Origin: NAK82 sp036172345
Lineage (GTDB): Bacteria > Chloroflexota > Anaerolineae > 4572-78 > NAK82
Length of the DNA: 64,000 nucleotides
Assembly: GCA_036172345.1 (NCBI GenBank)
Contig: JASFBB010000180.1
Span: 1 to 64,000, forward strand
Reading direction: 5' to 3'
The position numbers and the translations under genes are program-made. Below the pieces are notes generated by a model. It did not search any database. It was not told the origin of the DNA and was given only the letters and a program-made list of their open reading frames with translations. Of this stretch, positions 25,267-33,906 are shown one piece after another; the first letter of the stretch is position 1; the number at the start of each line of letters is the position of its first letter.

Positions 25267-26085
25267 TCATCCACCTCGCAGCAACGCGACTATCAGGCAG
25301 CCAATGCCCAGGAGCGCGCAATAGGCAGCAAAAACGGTCAAGCGATGCCCCTGCAGGTAGCGCAACAGCCATCGAATGCACAGGTAGCCGCTCACTGCTG
25401 CCACGCCGAACCCCACCGCTAGAGGCGGGAGCTCGTGGCTGAGTGATCCGGATCGGAGCAAGTCCGCCGTCGCGACCAAACCGGCGCCCAGCAACGCGGG
25501 GATGGAGAGCATAAAGCTGAAACGTGCTGCCGCGCGGCGCTCCAAGTCGCGCAGCATTGCCCCGCTGATGGTGGCGCCGCTGCGACTGATGCCGGGTAGC
25601 AGGGCAGCCACCTGCCACAATCCCACATCCAGGGCATCCCACCAGTTCATGTGCTCCAGGCGGCGCCGCTGTTGGCCGCGATACTCTGCCAACACCAACA
25701 TCAGCGCGGTGCCTAATAGGAGGGCTGCTGCGACCGGGGGCTGGCCGTAGGTCACCTCGAATGCCTGCTTGAGCCAGAAACCGAAGACCACCGCCGGGAT
25801 CGTGGCGACGATGAGATACCAACCCAACCGCGCTTCGAAGCTGGCGAATGGTCGCCTTTGGAGAAGCCCTTGCAGCACAGCGCGCACGATCGCCCACAGG
25901 TCGTGCCCAAAATAGACGATCACACCCACCAGCGTGCCCCACTGTACCAACACGTCGAACGTGAACGGGGGTTCCGCCCAACCCACCAGCCAGGGGAACA
26001 ACACCAGATGGGCCGAGCTGGAGACCGGTATGTATTCTGTAACACCCTGCAGAAGGCCTAGGATGAACGCTTGGATCAGCGACAT
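25267..26085 (-). CDS. uppP: Undecaprenyl-diphosphatase
   Basis: 272-residue polytopic protein of the UppP/BacA family, which recycles undecaprenyl pyrophosphate for cell-wall synthesis. Two signature regions are present: LQGVTEYIPVSSSAHLVLF near residue 13 and PGISRSGATISGAML near 165. AGGAGG precedes the ATG. It overlaps the end of tgt by 10 bp and is followed after one base by the EEP gene. Confidence 0.95.
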   Translation of the reverse strand: MSLIQAFILGLLQGVTEYIPVSSSAHLVLFPWLVGWAEPPFTFDVLVQWGTLVGVIVYFGHDLWAIVRAVLQGLLQRRPFASFEARLGWYLIVATIPAVVFGFWLKQAFEVTYGQPPVAAALLLGTALMLVLAEYRGQQRRRLEHMNWWDALDVGLWQVAALLPGISRSGATISGAMLRDLERRAAARFSFMLSIPALLGAGLVATADLLRSGSLSHELPPLAVGFGVAAVSGYLCIRWLLRYLQGHRLTVFAAYCALLGIGCLIVALLRGG

Positions 26086-27272
26086 GAAGCGACCTCCTCA
26101 GGATGATGTTCGCCGTTTGCGTGACATTCTGGCAGCGCTTGCGCTGTGTCTTGAGCATTTCCAACGGTGCGATAGTCTGCCAGAAATGCGCGTTTGAACT
26201 CCATAAAGGTGCCATCCAGGATAGATTGGCGGATGCGCCGCATCAGGTCGAGCATAAAATGCAGGTTGTGCAGTGTGGTCAGGTATAAGCCTGTGATCTC
26301 GTCGGCCATGATGAGGTGGCGCAGGTAGGCGCGGCTGAAGGAGCTACAGGTGTAGCAGGTGCAACCTTCCTCAATAGGCATGGGATCAGCAGCATACTGG
26401 GCGTTGCGCAGGTTGAGCCGTCCGCAACGTGTCAGCACCGCCCCGTTGCGCGCCATCCGCGTCGGCAACACGCAATCGAACTGGTCTATGCCGCGTGCCA
26501 CACATTCGAACAGGTCTTCCGGGCTGCCCACCCCCATCAGGTAGCGCGGTCGCTCGCGTGGCAGCTCGGGATGCAGCCACTCCAGCACCTGATGCATCTC
26601 CGCCTTGGTCTCTCCCACGCTGAGGCCTCCGATGGCGTAGCCCGGCAGGTCGAGCGCGCGGAGAAATTGGGCGCTCTGGATGCGCAAGTCCTGGAAGACG
26701 CCCCCCTGCACAATGCCATAGAGCGCCTGATCGGTACGTCGCTTGGCTGCCACGGAGCGTTCTGCCCAGCGGTGCGTGCGCGCCAGAGCTTGCACGTTGT
26801 AGGCGTAATCGTGTGGGATGGTGCACTCATCCAGCGGCATGATGATGTCGGCGCCCAGCTGTTCCTGGATGGCGATCACCTTCTCCGGCGTGAAGAGGTG
26901 GGTGGAGCCGTCGATGTGGGAACGGAAGACCACCCCTTGGTCATCCACACGCCGCAACGCCTGTAAGCTGAACACTTGATAGCCGCCCGAGTCGGTCAGG
27001 ATGGGGCCATCCCACCCCATAAAGCGGTGCAGGCCACCCAGCCGGGCGATCAGCTCAGCGCCGGGACGCAAGTAGAGGTGATAGGTGTTGCTCAGGATCA
27101 ACGTAGCACCCAGCGCGCGCAGATCGCGCGGAGTCATAGTCTTGACTGTGGCCTGAGTGCCTACCGGCGCAAACACGGGTGTGGGAATATCGCCGTGCGG
27201 GGTGTGGATGATACCGGCGCGTGCTGCGCACCGCGTATCCTCTTTCACAAGTTCAAAGCTCAATGCTGTCAC
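26076..27272 (-). CDS. tgt: Queuine tRNA-ribosyltransferase
   Basis: 398-residue bacterial TGT, exchanging G34 of GUN-anticodon tRNAs for the queuosine precursor. Catalytic Asp residues lie in LTDSGGYQVFSL and FDCVLPTRMARNG. The zinc site is CTCYTC near residue 303 with the downstream His. The motif GGLSVGE is also visible. It begins with GTG at 27272 and lacks an obvious Shine-Dalgarno. About 20 extra residues follow the usual C-terminus. First gene of the tgt-uppP-EEP operon. Confidence 0.95.
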   Translation of the reverse strand: MTALSFELVKEDTRCAARAGIIHTPHGDIPTPVFAPVGTQATVKTMTPRDLRALGATLILSNTYHLYLRPGAELIARLGGLHRFMGWDGPILTDSGGYQVFSLQALRRVDDQGVVFRSHIDGSTHLFTPEKVIAIQEQLGADIIMPLDECTIPHDYAYNVQALARTHRWAERSVAAKRRTDQALYGIVQGGVFQDLRIQSAQFLRALDLPGYAIGGLSVGETKAEMHQVLEWLHPELPRERPRYLMGVGSPEDLFECVARGIDQFDCVLPTRMARNGAVLTRCGRLNLRNAQYAADPMPIEEGCTCYTCSSFSRAYLRHLIMADEITGLYLTTLHNLHFMLDLMRRIRQSILDGTFMEFKRAFLADYRTVGNAQDTAQALPECHANGEHHPEEVASCR

Positions 27273-27311
27273 GCTCGATTGATGGTCTGTCTCGCTCTGA
27301 TGAGATAAGGT

Positions 27312-27340
27312 ATTATAGCATTACGATCTGATTGTGAAAA
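27312..27340 (-). promoter_or_regulatory. Promoter of tgt operon
   Basis: On the minus strand TTTTCA is followed by 17 bases and TATAAT, about 40 bases before the tgt start. Confidence 0.6.
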
Positions 27341-27413
27341 GAGGGGCGCGTGTCACCGCAGAGAGGCCGGAGGAGTGGAAAAGAACCCCTGCGTACCCGC
27401 AATGGAAGAGCAT

Positions 27414-27576
27414 CCGCTCCCTGACAGTCGCGGCTCGGATACATTGAACCGAGCCGCGCGCGTGAGCAAGCGGCCCGTTAACCGCTCCCTCACGGTCGCG
27501 GCGCGGATACATTGAACCGAGCCGCGCGCGTGAGCAAGCGGCCCGTTAACCGCTCCCCACAGTCGCGGCTCGGATC
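27414..27576. repeat. 68-bp tandem direct repeat, 2.4 copies
   Basis: Units at 27414-27481 and 27482-27549 are nearly identical, and a partial third copy runs to about 27576. Each begins CCGCTCCC and ends CCGTTAA. The first unit contains a perfect 9-bp inverted repeat, GCGGCTCGG/CCGAGCCGC, around ATACATTGAA; in the second unit one base of the left arm has changed. The repeat lies in non-coding DNA between tgt and acpS. Confidence 0.85.
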
Positions 27577-28074
27577 AGAGTGCGGATCAGATGGAACGGC
27601 GGAAGCGAGGAACGAAGCATAGAGGGGACATGGCCACGTCACCGCATGCCACAAAAACCCCCTGTGAAAATTGAGGGAGGAGGATTTTAAGAAGCATGTC
27701 TTATCACCCTAACCCCTCTTCGAAGAGAAACGGGTTATGAACCCGCTACGCCGAGCTTTTGAAGCCTCTTGATTTGAGAGCTACGAACCAAACCGGGATG
27801 CCAACGCCAATGCCAATGCCAGCAATCCCGCCGACACACACAGACGGAGCAAGATCCCTTCCAGAGGATTTGCCCCAGATTCTATGTTGGCGGTCTCTTT
27901 GGTCTCGGTCATGGGGTTTTGCGCTCCTTTTCCAATGTAGAAGTCACTTTGAACTGTGCTCTCGTCCTTACTGTCTTCCTGTGCCCTTCTCTTCTTGTTA
28001 TCCTTGGTTACGGAACCATACCATGTTCTGCCCGCTCTTCTAGCGAGCGAGGGGTTTAGCAACGCTTGGCGGGA
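27577..28074. other. Mostly empty intergenic region
   Basis: About 500 bases between the repeat array and acpS. Apart from one possible 43-residue membrane peptide on the minus strand (27781-27912), I see no gene, RNA or clear terminator. Confidence 0.5.
27781..27912 (-). CDS. Possible small single-span membrane peptide
   Basis: 43 codons. A polar N-terminal half (MTETKETANIESGANP) is followed by one hydrophobic segment (ILLRLCVSAGLLALALALA) and a basic end, like a tail-anchored peptide. GGAG lies 11 bases before the ATG, rather far. No family recognised. A longer in-frame reading from 28062 exists but has no site. It could be chance. Confidence 0.3.
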   Translation of the reverse strand: MTETKETANIESGANPLEGILLRLCVSAGLLALALALASRFGS

Positions 28075-28437
28075 TCATCCTTGCACCACTACGCATGCTA
28101 TGGCATAGTCTCCCGCATGCGACAGGCTGACCGCGACGTGCTTCCAACGACGCTGCGCCGCCAATTGAGCCGCCTGACCGTGAAGCTGCAATTCTGGTTT
28201 CCCACATTCATCACATAGGATTTCGATTTCGTTGAAGCGAACAGTGCCGATCCCGGTGCCGAATGCCTTGGCGGCAGCTTCTTTGGCTGCCCAACGTGTT
28301 GCCAAGGCAGCAGCGCGCCCTTGGGTATAGGCGAGCTCGCGTTCGGTATACACCCGCCTGAGAAAACGCTCCCCGTGACGTCGCAACGCCCGTTCCACCC
28401 GGCCGATCTCGATTAAATCAATTCCCACCGCCAGCAT
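28075..28437 (-). CDS. acpS: Holo-[acyl-carrier-protein] synthase
   Basis: 120-residue AcpS, transferring 4'-phosphopantetheine from CoA to ACP. The N-terminal AVGIDLIEIGRVERAL contains the metal Asp, and RWAAKEAAAKAFGTGIG holds the metal Glu and CoA-binding Lys. The end SLSHAGDYAIACVV is typical. I prefer the ATG at 28437, which gives the usual N-terminus, over one five codons upstream. It lies 17 bp downstream of the LCP gene in the same direction. Confidence 0.93.
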   Translation of the reverse strand: MLAVGIDLIEIGRVERALRRHGERFLRRVYTERELAYTQGRAAALATRWAAKEAAAKAFGTGIGTVRFNEIEILCDECGKPELQLHGQAAQLAAQRRWKHVAVSLSHAGDYAIACVVVQG

Positions 28438-28454
28438 AAGCCGTCCGCGCACTC

Positions 28455-30011
28455 TTATGGGCTGTTCGGCTGAATGAAGGCATCCACGTGGATCGGCTGC
28501 GCTGAACGCGCCTCCGGCAGGCGGAAATCGGCGCCGACGATCACGCGCACATCCACCTCGCTTTTAAGATTGGGGCTGCGGCGCACGTTTTCGTTGGCCA
28601 CGTTGAAGAGCTCGATGAGCACCTGAAGGGTGTAGGGCTTGCCCGTGTAGTCCACAATCACAGTGCGCGGATAATCGCTGCGGTCGGCCGGGCCGAACTG
28701 CAGCACATTGAATCCTTGTTGCCGCAGGTATTCGGCAACTTCGAGCTCAAAGCCGGCCTGGGGCGTGCCGTTCTGCACTACCACTCTGGCACCTTCCTGT
28801 TGCAATGTGGCAGCCACTTCTGCCCGACGTTGTGCCTCACGCGCTGCTTCTTCACGGGCACGTGCCAGCACCGCCGGGTCGGGCGTGGGTGTGGGCGCCA
28901 CGGCTGGTCGCGAGCTGCCGAACAGGCGCTCGATGAGCGGACGGATGCGCTCGCGCACCGGCAACAGAACTCGCGCGCCAGTATCGGTGCGATAATCGAC
29001 TGTCATCGTGTGATCAATGACCGCGGTTTCGATGCGATCGCCGGAGATGCGATCTGCCAGCTTGGCCAGCTCCAGAATATCGATCAACTGCAGATCGGTT
29101 TGGACGGTGCCGGCCATGGTCACCCAGAGCTCAGGGATTTTGGGGATGACGTCAAGCGCCAACGCCCGTTCGCGGATGGCCAGAAGCACTTGTTGCTGGC
29201 GTCGCGCTCGGTCGAAATCAGCGCCGCGTGTGGCGCGCGTGCGTGCATACTTAAGCGCTGTGTCCCCGTCCATATGCTGGGGGCCCGCCTCGATGTAGAA
29301 CGGCTCATAGCCATAATTCATGTCGGGATACTTGGGGTCGTCGATCGTCTCCGGCACATTGATGTCAATGCCACCCAACGTGTCGATGATGCGCCGGAAA
29401 CCGTCGAAGTCTACGCGTACGTAGAAGTGCACCGGCACGCCCAAGTTATACTGCACCGTCCGCATTGCCAGAGCTGGCCCTCCGCCCGGGTACTTGTCTT
29501 TTTCTCCAAAATAGTAAGACATGTTCACCCGGTTCTCCCCATAGCCCGGAATGGTCACCCACAGGTCACGCGGGATCGACAGCATGCTCGCCCGGGCGGT
29601 TGCCGGATCTACGCTGAGCAAGATCATAGTGTCGGTGCGTGAGATCGACTCGTCGGGGCGCTTGTCCACCCCCAACAGCAGGATATTGACCCGTTCCGCC
29701 TCCTCCCAATTGGGCAGTGCCTCGCCCGTCAGCCCGGTGCTTGCCTCAGGGTTGTTGGCGGCGCGTGGATTGGGGTAGATCTGCGCCACCGGATTGAGCA
29801 CCGGCAACGTCAGGTCCACGTAGGGCAGCACCGGCAAGTCTGCATACGCCACCGCATCTCGGACGGCGATGTAGAAGAAATAACCCAGATAGGCCCCGCC
29901 GATCAGGAAACCCAATACCAGTGTGAAGACGATGAACAGAAAAGGTATAGAAGGGGGCCTCCGTGTGGGCAACGACGCACCAGTCGATTGTGCTCGTGTA
30001 TAAGTAGTCAT
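28455..30011 (-). CDS. LytR-CpsA-Psr family cell-wall glycopolymer transferase
   Basis: 518 residues. A short cytoplasmic tail and a membrane span (about 24-48) precede the extracytoplasmic LCP domain (about 110-300). The domain has NILLLGVDKRPDES, SRTDTMILLSVDP, MLSIPRDLWVTIPGYGENRVNMSYYFG and TRATRGADFDRARRQQQV. A Glu/Ala/Arg-rich coiled segment (about 385-410) and a C-terminal LytR_C domain (about 415-500) follow. LCP proteins move glycopolymers from the lipid carrier to the wall. The ATG at 30011 is chosen; a longer open frame to 30398 is not protein-like, and the -10 box lies within it. Confidence 0.92.
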   Translation of the reverse strand: MTTYTRAQSTGASLPTRRPPSIPFLFIVFTLVLGFLIGGAYLGYFFYIAVRDAVAYADLPVLPYVDLTLPVLNPVAQIYPNPRAANNPEASTGLTGEALPNWEEAERVNILLLGVDKRPDESISRTDTMILLSVDPATARASMLSIPRDLWVTIPGYGENRVNMSYYFGEKDKYPGGGPALAMRTVQYNLGVPVHFYVRVDFDGFRRIIDTLGGIDINVPETIDDPKYPDMNYGYEPFYIEAGPQHMDGDTALKYARTRATRGADFDRARRQQQVLLAIRERALALDVIPKIPELWVTMAGTVQTDLQLIDILELAKLADRISGDRIETAVIDHTMTVDYRTDTGARVLLPVRERIRPLIERLFGSSRPAVAPTPTPDPAVLARAREEAAREAQRRAEVAATLQQEGARVVVQNGTPQAGFELEVAEYLRQQGFNVLQFGPADRSDYPRTVIVDYTGKPYTLQVLIELFNVANENVRRSPNLKSEVDVRVIVGADFRLPEARSAQPIHVDAFIQPNSP

Positions 30012-30017
30012 AGCCCC

Positions 30018-30045
30018 ATTATACCACAACTTCGGGGATGCGCAA
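30018..30045 (-). promoter_or_regulatory. Promoter of LCP gene, probably giving a leaderless mRNA
   Basis: On the minus strand TTGCGC, 16 bases, then TATAAT preceded by TGG. Only six bases separate the -10 from the LCP ATG, so the transcript would start at or next to the start codon. There is no Shine-Dalgarno, consistent with leaderless translation. Confidence 0.55.
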
Positions 30046-30233
30046 CATCGCGTAAGCTGTTTGGCGGATGCGCTTAGCGGTGGCACGCATCCTCTCGCAG
30101 ATTCCCAATCTGTGAGAGAATGCGTCAAAGCGAGCTGTGCGTTTCGTGCTCCCCAATTTGCAATCTTAAACACCGCTCTCTGGCAGGCGCAGCTCGGTTG
30201 GAGCGCAGGATTATCCCCACATGGCGTAAACCG

Positions 30234-30242
30234 TGGTATAAT
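30234..30242 (+). promoter_or_regulatory. Extended -10 promoter element
   Basis: TGGTATAAT about 47 bases before the ATG at 30289. No good -35 is visible, as is common for extended -10 promoters. It would drive the cyclophilin-like/ABM/alcohol dehydrogenase genes. Confidence 0.5.
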
Positions 30243-30288
30243 CGCGGCGAGTGTTAATCCATTCGCTTGAATGAGGGGGTAGATTCCG

Positions 30289-30657
30289 ATGAGTCGAATC
30301 ACCATCACCGCAGGAAGTGTCTCCTTGTCCGCCGAACTGAACGACAGTCCTACCGCCCAGCTGATATGGGATGCCCTGCCCATCGAGGGGCGCGCCAACC
30401 GCTGGGGAGATGAAATCTACTTCGAGATCCCTGTCAAGGCCGACCAGGCGCCGGATGCGCGTGAGGAGGTGGCGGTGGGCGAGTTGGGGTATTGGCCGGT
30501 CGGTCATGCCTTTTGCATCTTCTTCGGTCCTACGCCGGTCAGCACCGACGACCGTCCCCGCGCCTACAGCCCGGTCAACATCGTCGGGCGCGTGGTCGGC
30601 GACGCTACTCTGTTCCGCAGCGTCAAAAGCGGGGCGAAAGTGGTGCTCAGCAAATAG
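30289..30657 (+). CDS. Cyclophilin-like fold protein
   Basis: 122 residues matching the small cyclophilin-like family (PF04126 type): ITAGSVSLSAELNDSPTAQLIWDALP, GEIYFEIP-like WGDEIYFEIP, GELGYWPVGHAFCIFFGPTPVS, and a NIVGRVVGD turn. These proteins have a cyclophilin barrel but no proven peptidyl-prolyl isomerase activity; function unknown. It leads a plus-strand run of three genes. Spacing to the next gene is 81 bases. Confidence 0.75.
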   Translation: MSRITITAGSVSLSAELNDSPTAQLIWDALPIEGRANRWGDEIYFEIPVKADQAPDAREEVAVGELGYWPVGHAFCIFFGPTPVSTDDRPRAYSPVNIVGRVVGDATLFRSVKSGAKVVLSK

Positions 30658-30738
30658 CGAAGCCATGCAAGTGGATTATGTGCTGGCACTTCGCGAAGCG
30701 ATTCATCGCCTAGTCGCTATATGTTAGGGAGGTTCACT

Positions 30739-31047
30739 ATGAACATTGTCCATGTGCATGTGCACGTCAAGCCAGAATACGTCGAGGCGTTCAAGGAAGC
30801 GACCATCCAAAACGCGCGCCAGAGTGTCCGGGAACCCGGCATCGCCCGCTTCGATGTCATCCAGTCCACCGAGGATCCCACACGTTTTATCTTGGTGGAG
30901 GTTTACCGCACGCCCGAAGACCCGGCACGCCACAAGGAAACCACCCATTACAAAGTGTGGCGTGACGCAGTTGCCGATATGATGGCCGAGCCGCGCAGCA
31001 GCATCAAATACACCAACATCTATCCGGATGATTCGGGATGGGGATGA
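30739..31047 (+). CDS. Antibiotic-biosynthesis-monooxygenase-like protein (LsrG/YgiN type)
   Basis: 102-residue ferredoxin-like-fold ABM-domain protein. It shows HVHVKPEYVEAFKEAT, EPGIARFDVIQSTEDPTRFILVEVYRTPEDPARHKETTHY and a short C-terminal tail. Relatives include LsrG and small quinol monooxygenases. GGGAGG precedes the ATG at 30739. It runs directly into the alcohol dehydrogenase gene, so a role in the same pathway is likely but the substrate is unknown. Confidence 0.85.
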   Translation: MNIVHVHVHVKPEYVEAFKEATIQNARQSVREPGIARFDVIQSTEDPTRFILVEVYRTPEDPARHKETTHYKVWRDAVADMMAEPRSSIKYTNIYPDDSGWG

Positions 31048-31051
31048 GAGC

Positions 31052-32209
31052 GTGATAACCTTTGAATTTGCGACAGCAGGGCGCATCCTCTTCGGACGGG
31101 GCACCTTTCGCCAGGCGGGCCCGATTGCGGCGGGGATGGGGCGGCATGCGCTGCTCGTCACCGGCCTGAGCGCCGCACTCACCCATCCCCTGGTGGACTT
31201 GCTCCGGGAACACACGGTGACCGCTACCCTTTTCTCCGTATCGTACGAACCCACCACTGACCTGGTACTACAAGGTGTGCAGCGTGCCCGAGAGGCCGGT
31301 TGTGATCTGGTGATCGGCATCGGGGGCGGCAGCGCCATCGACGCCAGCAAGGCGATCGCCGCGCTGCTCACCAATCCAGGCGACCTGTTTGACTACCTGG
31401 AGGTCATCGGCAAGGGGCAGGCAATTCGTGAGCCGGCGGCGCCGTTGATCGCCATCGCCACCACAGCGGGCACAGGGGCGGAAGTGACGCGCAACGCGGT
31501 GCTCATCTCGCCACACCATCGTGTCAAGGTCAGCATGCGCAGCCCGCTGATGCTGCCGCGCGTGGCGATTGTGGATCCTGAGCTGACCTACAGCGTGCCG
31601 CCGGCCGTCACCGCCAGCACCGGCCTGGATGCCTTGACCCAGGTGTTGGAGCCGTATGTGTCCAGCCGTGCGAATGCGATGATTGACCCGCTGGTGCGCG
31701 ACGGCATGGCACGCGCGGCACGCTCGCTGCGGCGTGCCTATGAACACGGAGACGATACCGATGCGCGCGAGGACATGGCGCTGGTCAGCTTGTTCGGGGG
31801 ATTGGCGCTGGCGAACGCCGGTCTGGGCGCCGTCCACGGCTTTGCCGCGCCGTTGGGTGGGATGCTCCAGGCCCCCCATGGCGCCATCTGTGCGCGCCTG
31901 TTGCCCTTTGTGATGGAGGTCAATATCCGCGCGCTGCGTGCCCGCCAGCCCGATCATTATGCCCTGCCCCGCTACGACGAGATCGCGCGCATCCTGACCG
32001 GCAATTCCCAAGCGGTCGCTGCCGAGGGCATCGCCTGGGTGCACGAGTTGTGCCGGGCACTGCAGATCCAACCCCTCTCCGCCTATGGCCTGACTCAGGA
32101 GGACATCCCTAAGGTGGTGGAGCGCGGTGCTGCAGCGAGCAGCATGAAGGGCAATCCCATCCCCCTCACGCCTGAGGAGATGACGGAAATTCTGACACGC
32201 GCGTTGTGA
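31052..32209 (+). CDS. Iron-containing alcohol dehydrogenase
   Basis: 385-residue Fe-ADH family enzyme. The N-terminal NAD(P) domain has GIGGGSAIDASKAIAAL (about 90-106) and ATTAGTGAEVTRNAV. The metal ligands are expected in STGLDALTQVLE (Asp) and HGFAAPLGGMLQAPHGAICA (two His). The likely start is the GTG at 31052, four bases after the preceding stop; the longer frame from 31028 overlaps the ABM gene. Candidate substrates include short alcohols, lactaldehyde or maleylacetate-like compounds; this cannot be settled by eye. Confidence 0.9.
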   Translation: MITFEFATAGRILFGRGTFRQAGPIAAGMGRHALLVTGLSAALTHPLVDLLREHTVTATLFSVSYEPTTDLVLQGVQRAREAGCDLVIGIGGGSAIDASKAIAALLTNPGDLFDYLEVIGKGQAIREPAAPLIAIATTAGTGAEVTRNAVLISPHHRVKVSMRSPLMLPRVAIVDPELTYSVPPAVTASTGLDALTQVLEPYVSSRANAMIDPLVRDGMARAARSLRRAYEHGDDTDAREDMALVSLFGGLALANAGLGAVHGFAAPLGGMLQAPHGAICARLLPFVMEVNIRALRARQPDHYALPRYDEIARILTGNSQAVAAEGIAWVHELCRALQIQPLSAYGLTQEDIPKVVERGAAASSMKGNPIPLTPEEMTEILTRAL

Positions 32210-32248
32210 CAGCGGGCCGGGGCGTGCGTATGTGGGTAAGCAGCGCAT

Positions 32249-32285
32249 GTAACCTCCCGCAAGTTTGGAACCCGCGGGAGGTTAC
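32249..32285. repeat. Hairpin after alcohol dehydrogenase gene
   Basis: GTAACCTCCCGC (32249-32260) and GCGGGAGGTTAC (32274-32285) form a perfect 12-bp stem with a 13-base loop, 40 bases after the stop codon. No T-tract follows, so it may be a REP-like 3' hairpin. Confidence 0.75.
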
Positions 32286-32466
32286 AACGCGGGGCTTGGC
32301 GGTCTCTAAGGCCGTGTATCTCTTCACCCCTGTCAAGATCCGCATATCGTGTCCCTGTGAGGCGAGGAGATGAAGGAGCGATGTTTTACTTTGAAGGACT
32401 TTCTTGCGTTATTGTACATGTTTATACTACTAAACTCACAGGGAAGAGATGTCCGTCCCAAAAATT

Positions 32467-32501
32467 GGCAGATCGGGTGAGACCGCCTCATCCGATCTGC
32501 C
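32467..32501 (-). terminator. Terminator of the MEMO-moeA operon
   Basis: GGCAGATCGGGTGAG and its partner ending CCGATCTGCC form a 15-bp stem with one wobble pair and a 5-base loop. On the minus strand it is followed by AATTTTT. It lies about 135 bases past the moeA stop. Confidence 0.65.
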
Positions 32502-32634
32502 GTTGTGTCATATCCGGCGACTCCAGTCCCCAAGCCAGTGAGCGGTCGCCTGAACTCACCGCAATTTAATATTACCATATTTCATCTGAAAAAGCAATAT
32601 ATAAAATGATAACTTTTGCCTCAGGTCGTGCGGC

Positions 32635-33906
32635 TTAAAACACCCCTTCGGGCCAGTCGAGCATCCACACCTCGACGGTGCTGCCCGCCGGCAAGAGGGT
32701 GACGTCCTCGGGCACGACCACCAACCCGTTCGCCCACACGAGCGATGAGAGGATGCCGGAGCCCTGTACCTGCACGCCGCTGCCGCGCGTGGTGACGTGA
32801 TAGCCGTCTGTTTCGCGGCGCACTCGCGCACGCATAAAATGGCGCCGTCCGCTATTGCACACGTTCTCGTCCAGAATCGCCATGACCGACGGTTTGCGCC
32901 AGTCCGTGCGACCGCCCAACTTGAGGATGGCTGGCCGCGCAAACACCTCGAATGCCACCACCGCCGCGACCGGGTTGCCTGGCAGACCCAACAACGGCAC
33001 ACCACGCACATGCCCGAACGCCAGCGGCTTGCCCGGCTTGATAGCCACCTGCCAGAAGATCATCTCGCCTTCGGCGGCAAGCACGTGCTTCACCACGTCG
33101 AAATCGCCCACCGAGACCCCTGCCGAGGTGAGAAATAGGTCGGCTCCCTGATCCAGTCCGGCGTGGATCTTCTCGGTCAGCGACTCGGGTGTGTCGCGGG
33201 CGATGCCCAGTGGCAGCGGGATGCCGCCATAGCGGCGTACCAACGCGATGGACGTGTACTCGTTCGAGTTGCGGATCTTGCCGGGTGTCACCGGTTCGTT
33301 CACGTCCACCAGCTCATCTCCGGTGGCCAGGATGGCAACGCGCGGGCGGCGAAACACACGCACCCTCGGATATCCCATCGCCGCCAGCACACCGATGTCC
33401 GCCGGTCGCAGCACATGCCCCGCGCTGAGCACCACCTGCCCTTGGCGGATATCTTCGCCGGCCAGGCGCACATTGTCGCCGCTCTGGACTGCGGCGTAGA
33501 TGCGCACTTGCGCGCGCCCTTGGTCCGTGTCCTCAAAGGGCACCACCGCGTCGCTCCCTCTCGGCATGGGTGCGCCGGTCATGATGCGCATCGTTGTGCC
33601 GGCAACGACTTCCCCTTGGGGTATGCTCCCCGCCGCCACCTCGCCGATCACGCGCAGCATCGCCGGAGCGGCACGGCTGGCGCCCGCCACGTCCTCGGCG
33701 CGCACCGCATAGCCGTCCATCGCGGCGTTGACAAAGGGGGGAATATCAATCGGTGAAATGACATCCTCGATCAACACCCGATCCAGCGCCTCGGTGATGG
33801 GCACCGTCTCGCTGTCGAGCGGAGAGATACAGCGCAGGATGTGTTCCAGCGCCTGATCGACGCTGATATGCTGGACGGGCAGTGTGTTATCCAAGCATGG
33901 GCACAT
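32635..33906 (-). CDS. moeA: Molybdopterin molybdenumtransferase
   Basis: 423-residue MoeA, inserting molybdate into adenylated molybdopterin. The N-terminal MoeA_N domain has FVNAAMDGYAVRAED and RIMTGAPMPRGSDAVVPFEDT. The central MoCF-binding domain contains ATGDELVDV and SAGVSVGDFDVVKHVL, then GLPGNPVAAVVAFE. A C-terminal barrel closes the protein. The ATG at 33906 overlaps the end of the MEMO gene by 20 bp. It supplies the cofactor for the molybdenum hydroxylase at 48-53 kb. Confidence 0.95.
   Translation of the reverse strand: MCPCLDNTLPVQHISVDQALEHILRCISPLDSETVPITEALDRVLIEDVISPIDIPPFVNAAMDGYAVRAEDVAGASRAAPAMLRVIGEVAAGSIPQGEVVAGTTMRIMTGAPMPRGSDAVVPFEDTDQGRAQVRIYAAVQSGDNVRLAGEDIRQGQVVLSAGHVLRPADIGVLAAMGYPRVRVFRRPRVAILATGDELVDVNEPVTPGKIRNSNEYTSIALVRRYGGIPLPLGIARDTPESLTEKIHAGLDQGADLFLTSAGVSVGDFDVVKHVLAAEGEMIFWQVAIKPGKPLAFGHVRGVPLLGLPGNPVAAVVAFEVFARPAILKLGGRTDWRKPSVMAILDENVCNSGRRHFMRARVRRETDGYHVTTRGSGVQVQGSGILSSLVWANGLVVVPEDVTLLPAGSTVEVWMLDWPEGVF

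Larger units (their letters stand above)
32210..32634. other. Convergent intergenic region with hairpins
   Basis: Between the alcohol dehydrogenase and moeA, which converge. It holds a 12-bp-stem hairpin, a terminator-like hairpin on the moeA side, and a 10-bp inverted repeat TCCCTGTGAG/CTCACAGGGA (32352-32361 and 32435-32444) bracketing about 73 AT-richer bases. No convincing gene; the 60-80-codon ORFs here do not look protein-like. Confidence 0.55.

Noticed and set aside
27321..27512. 63-codon ORF over the tandem repeat
   Set aside because: Its sequence (GPLAHARGSVQ) comes from the repeat itself; no independent evidence of a protein.
28716..29642. 308-codon open frame on the plus strand
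   Set aside because: Antisense to the LCP gene; no recognised family and no ribosome-binding site.
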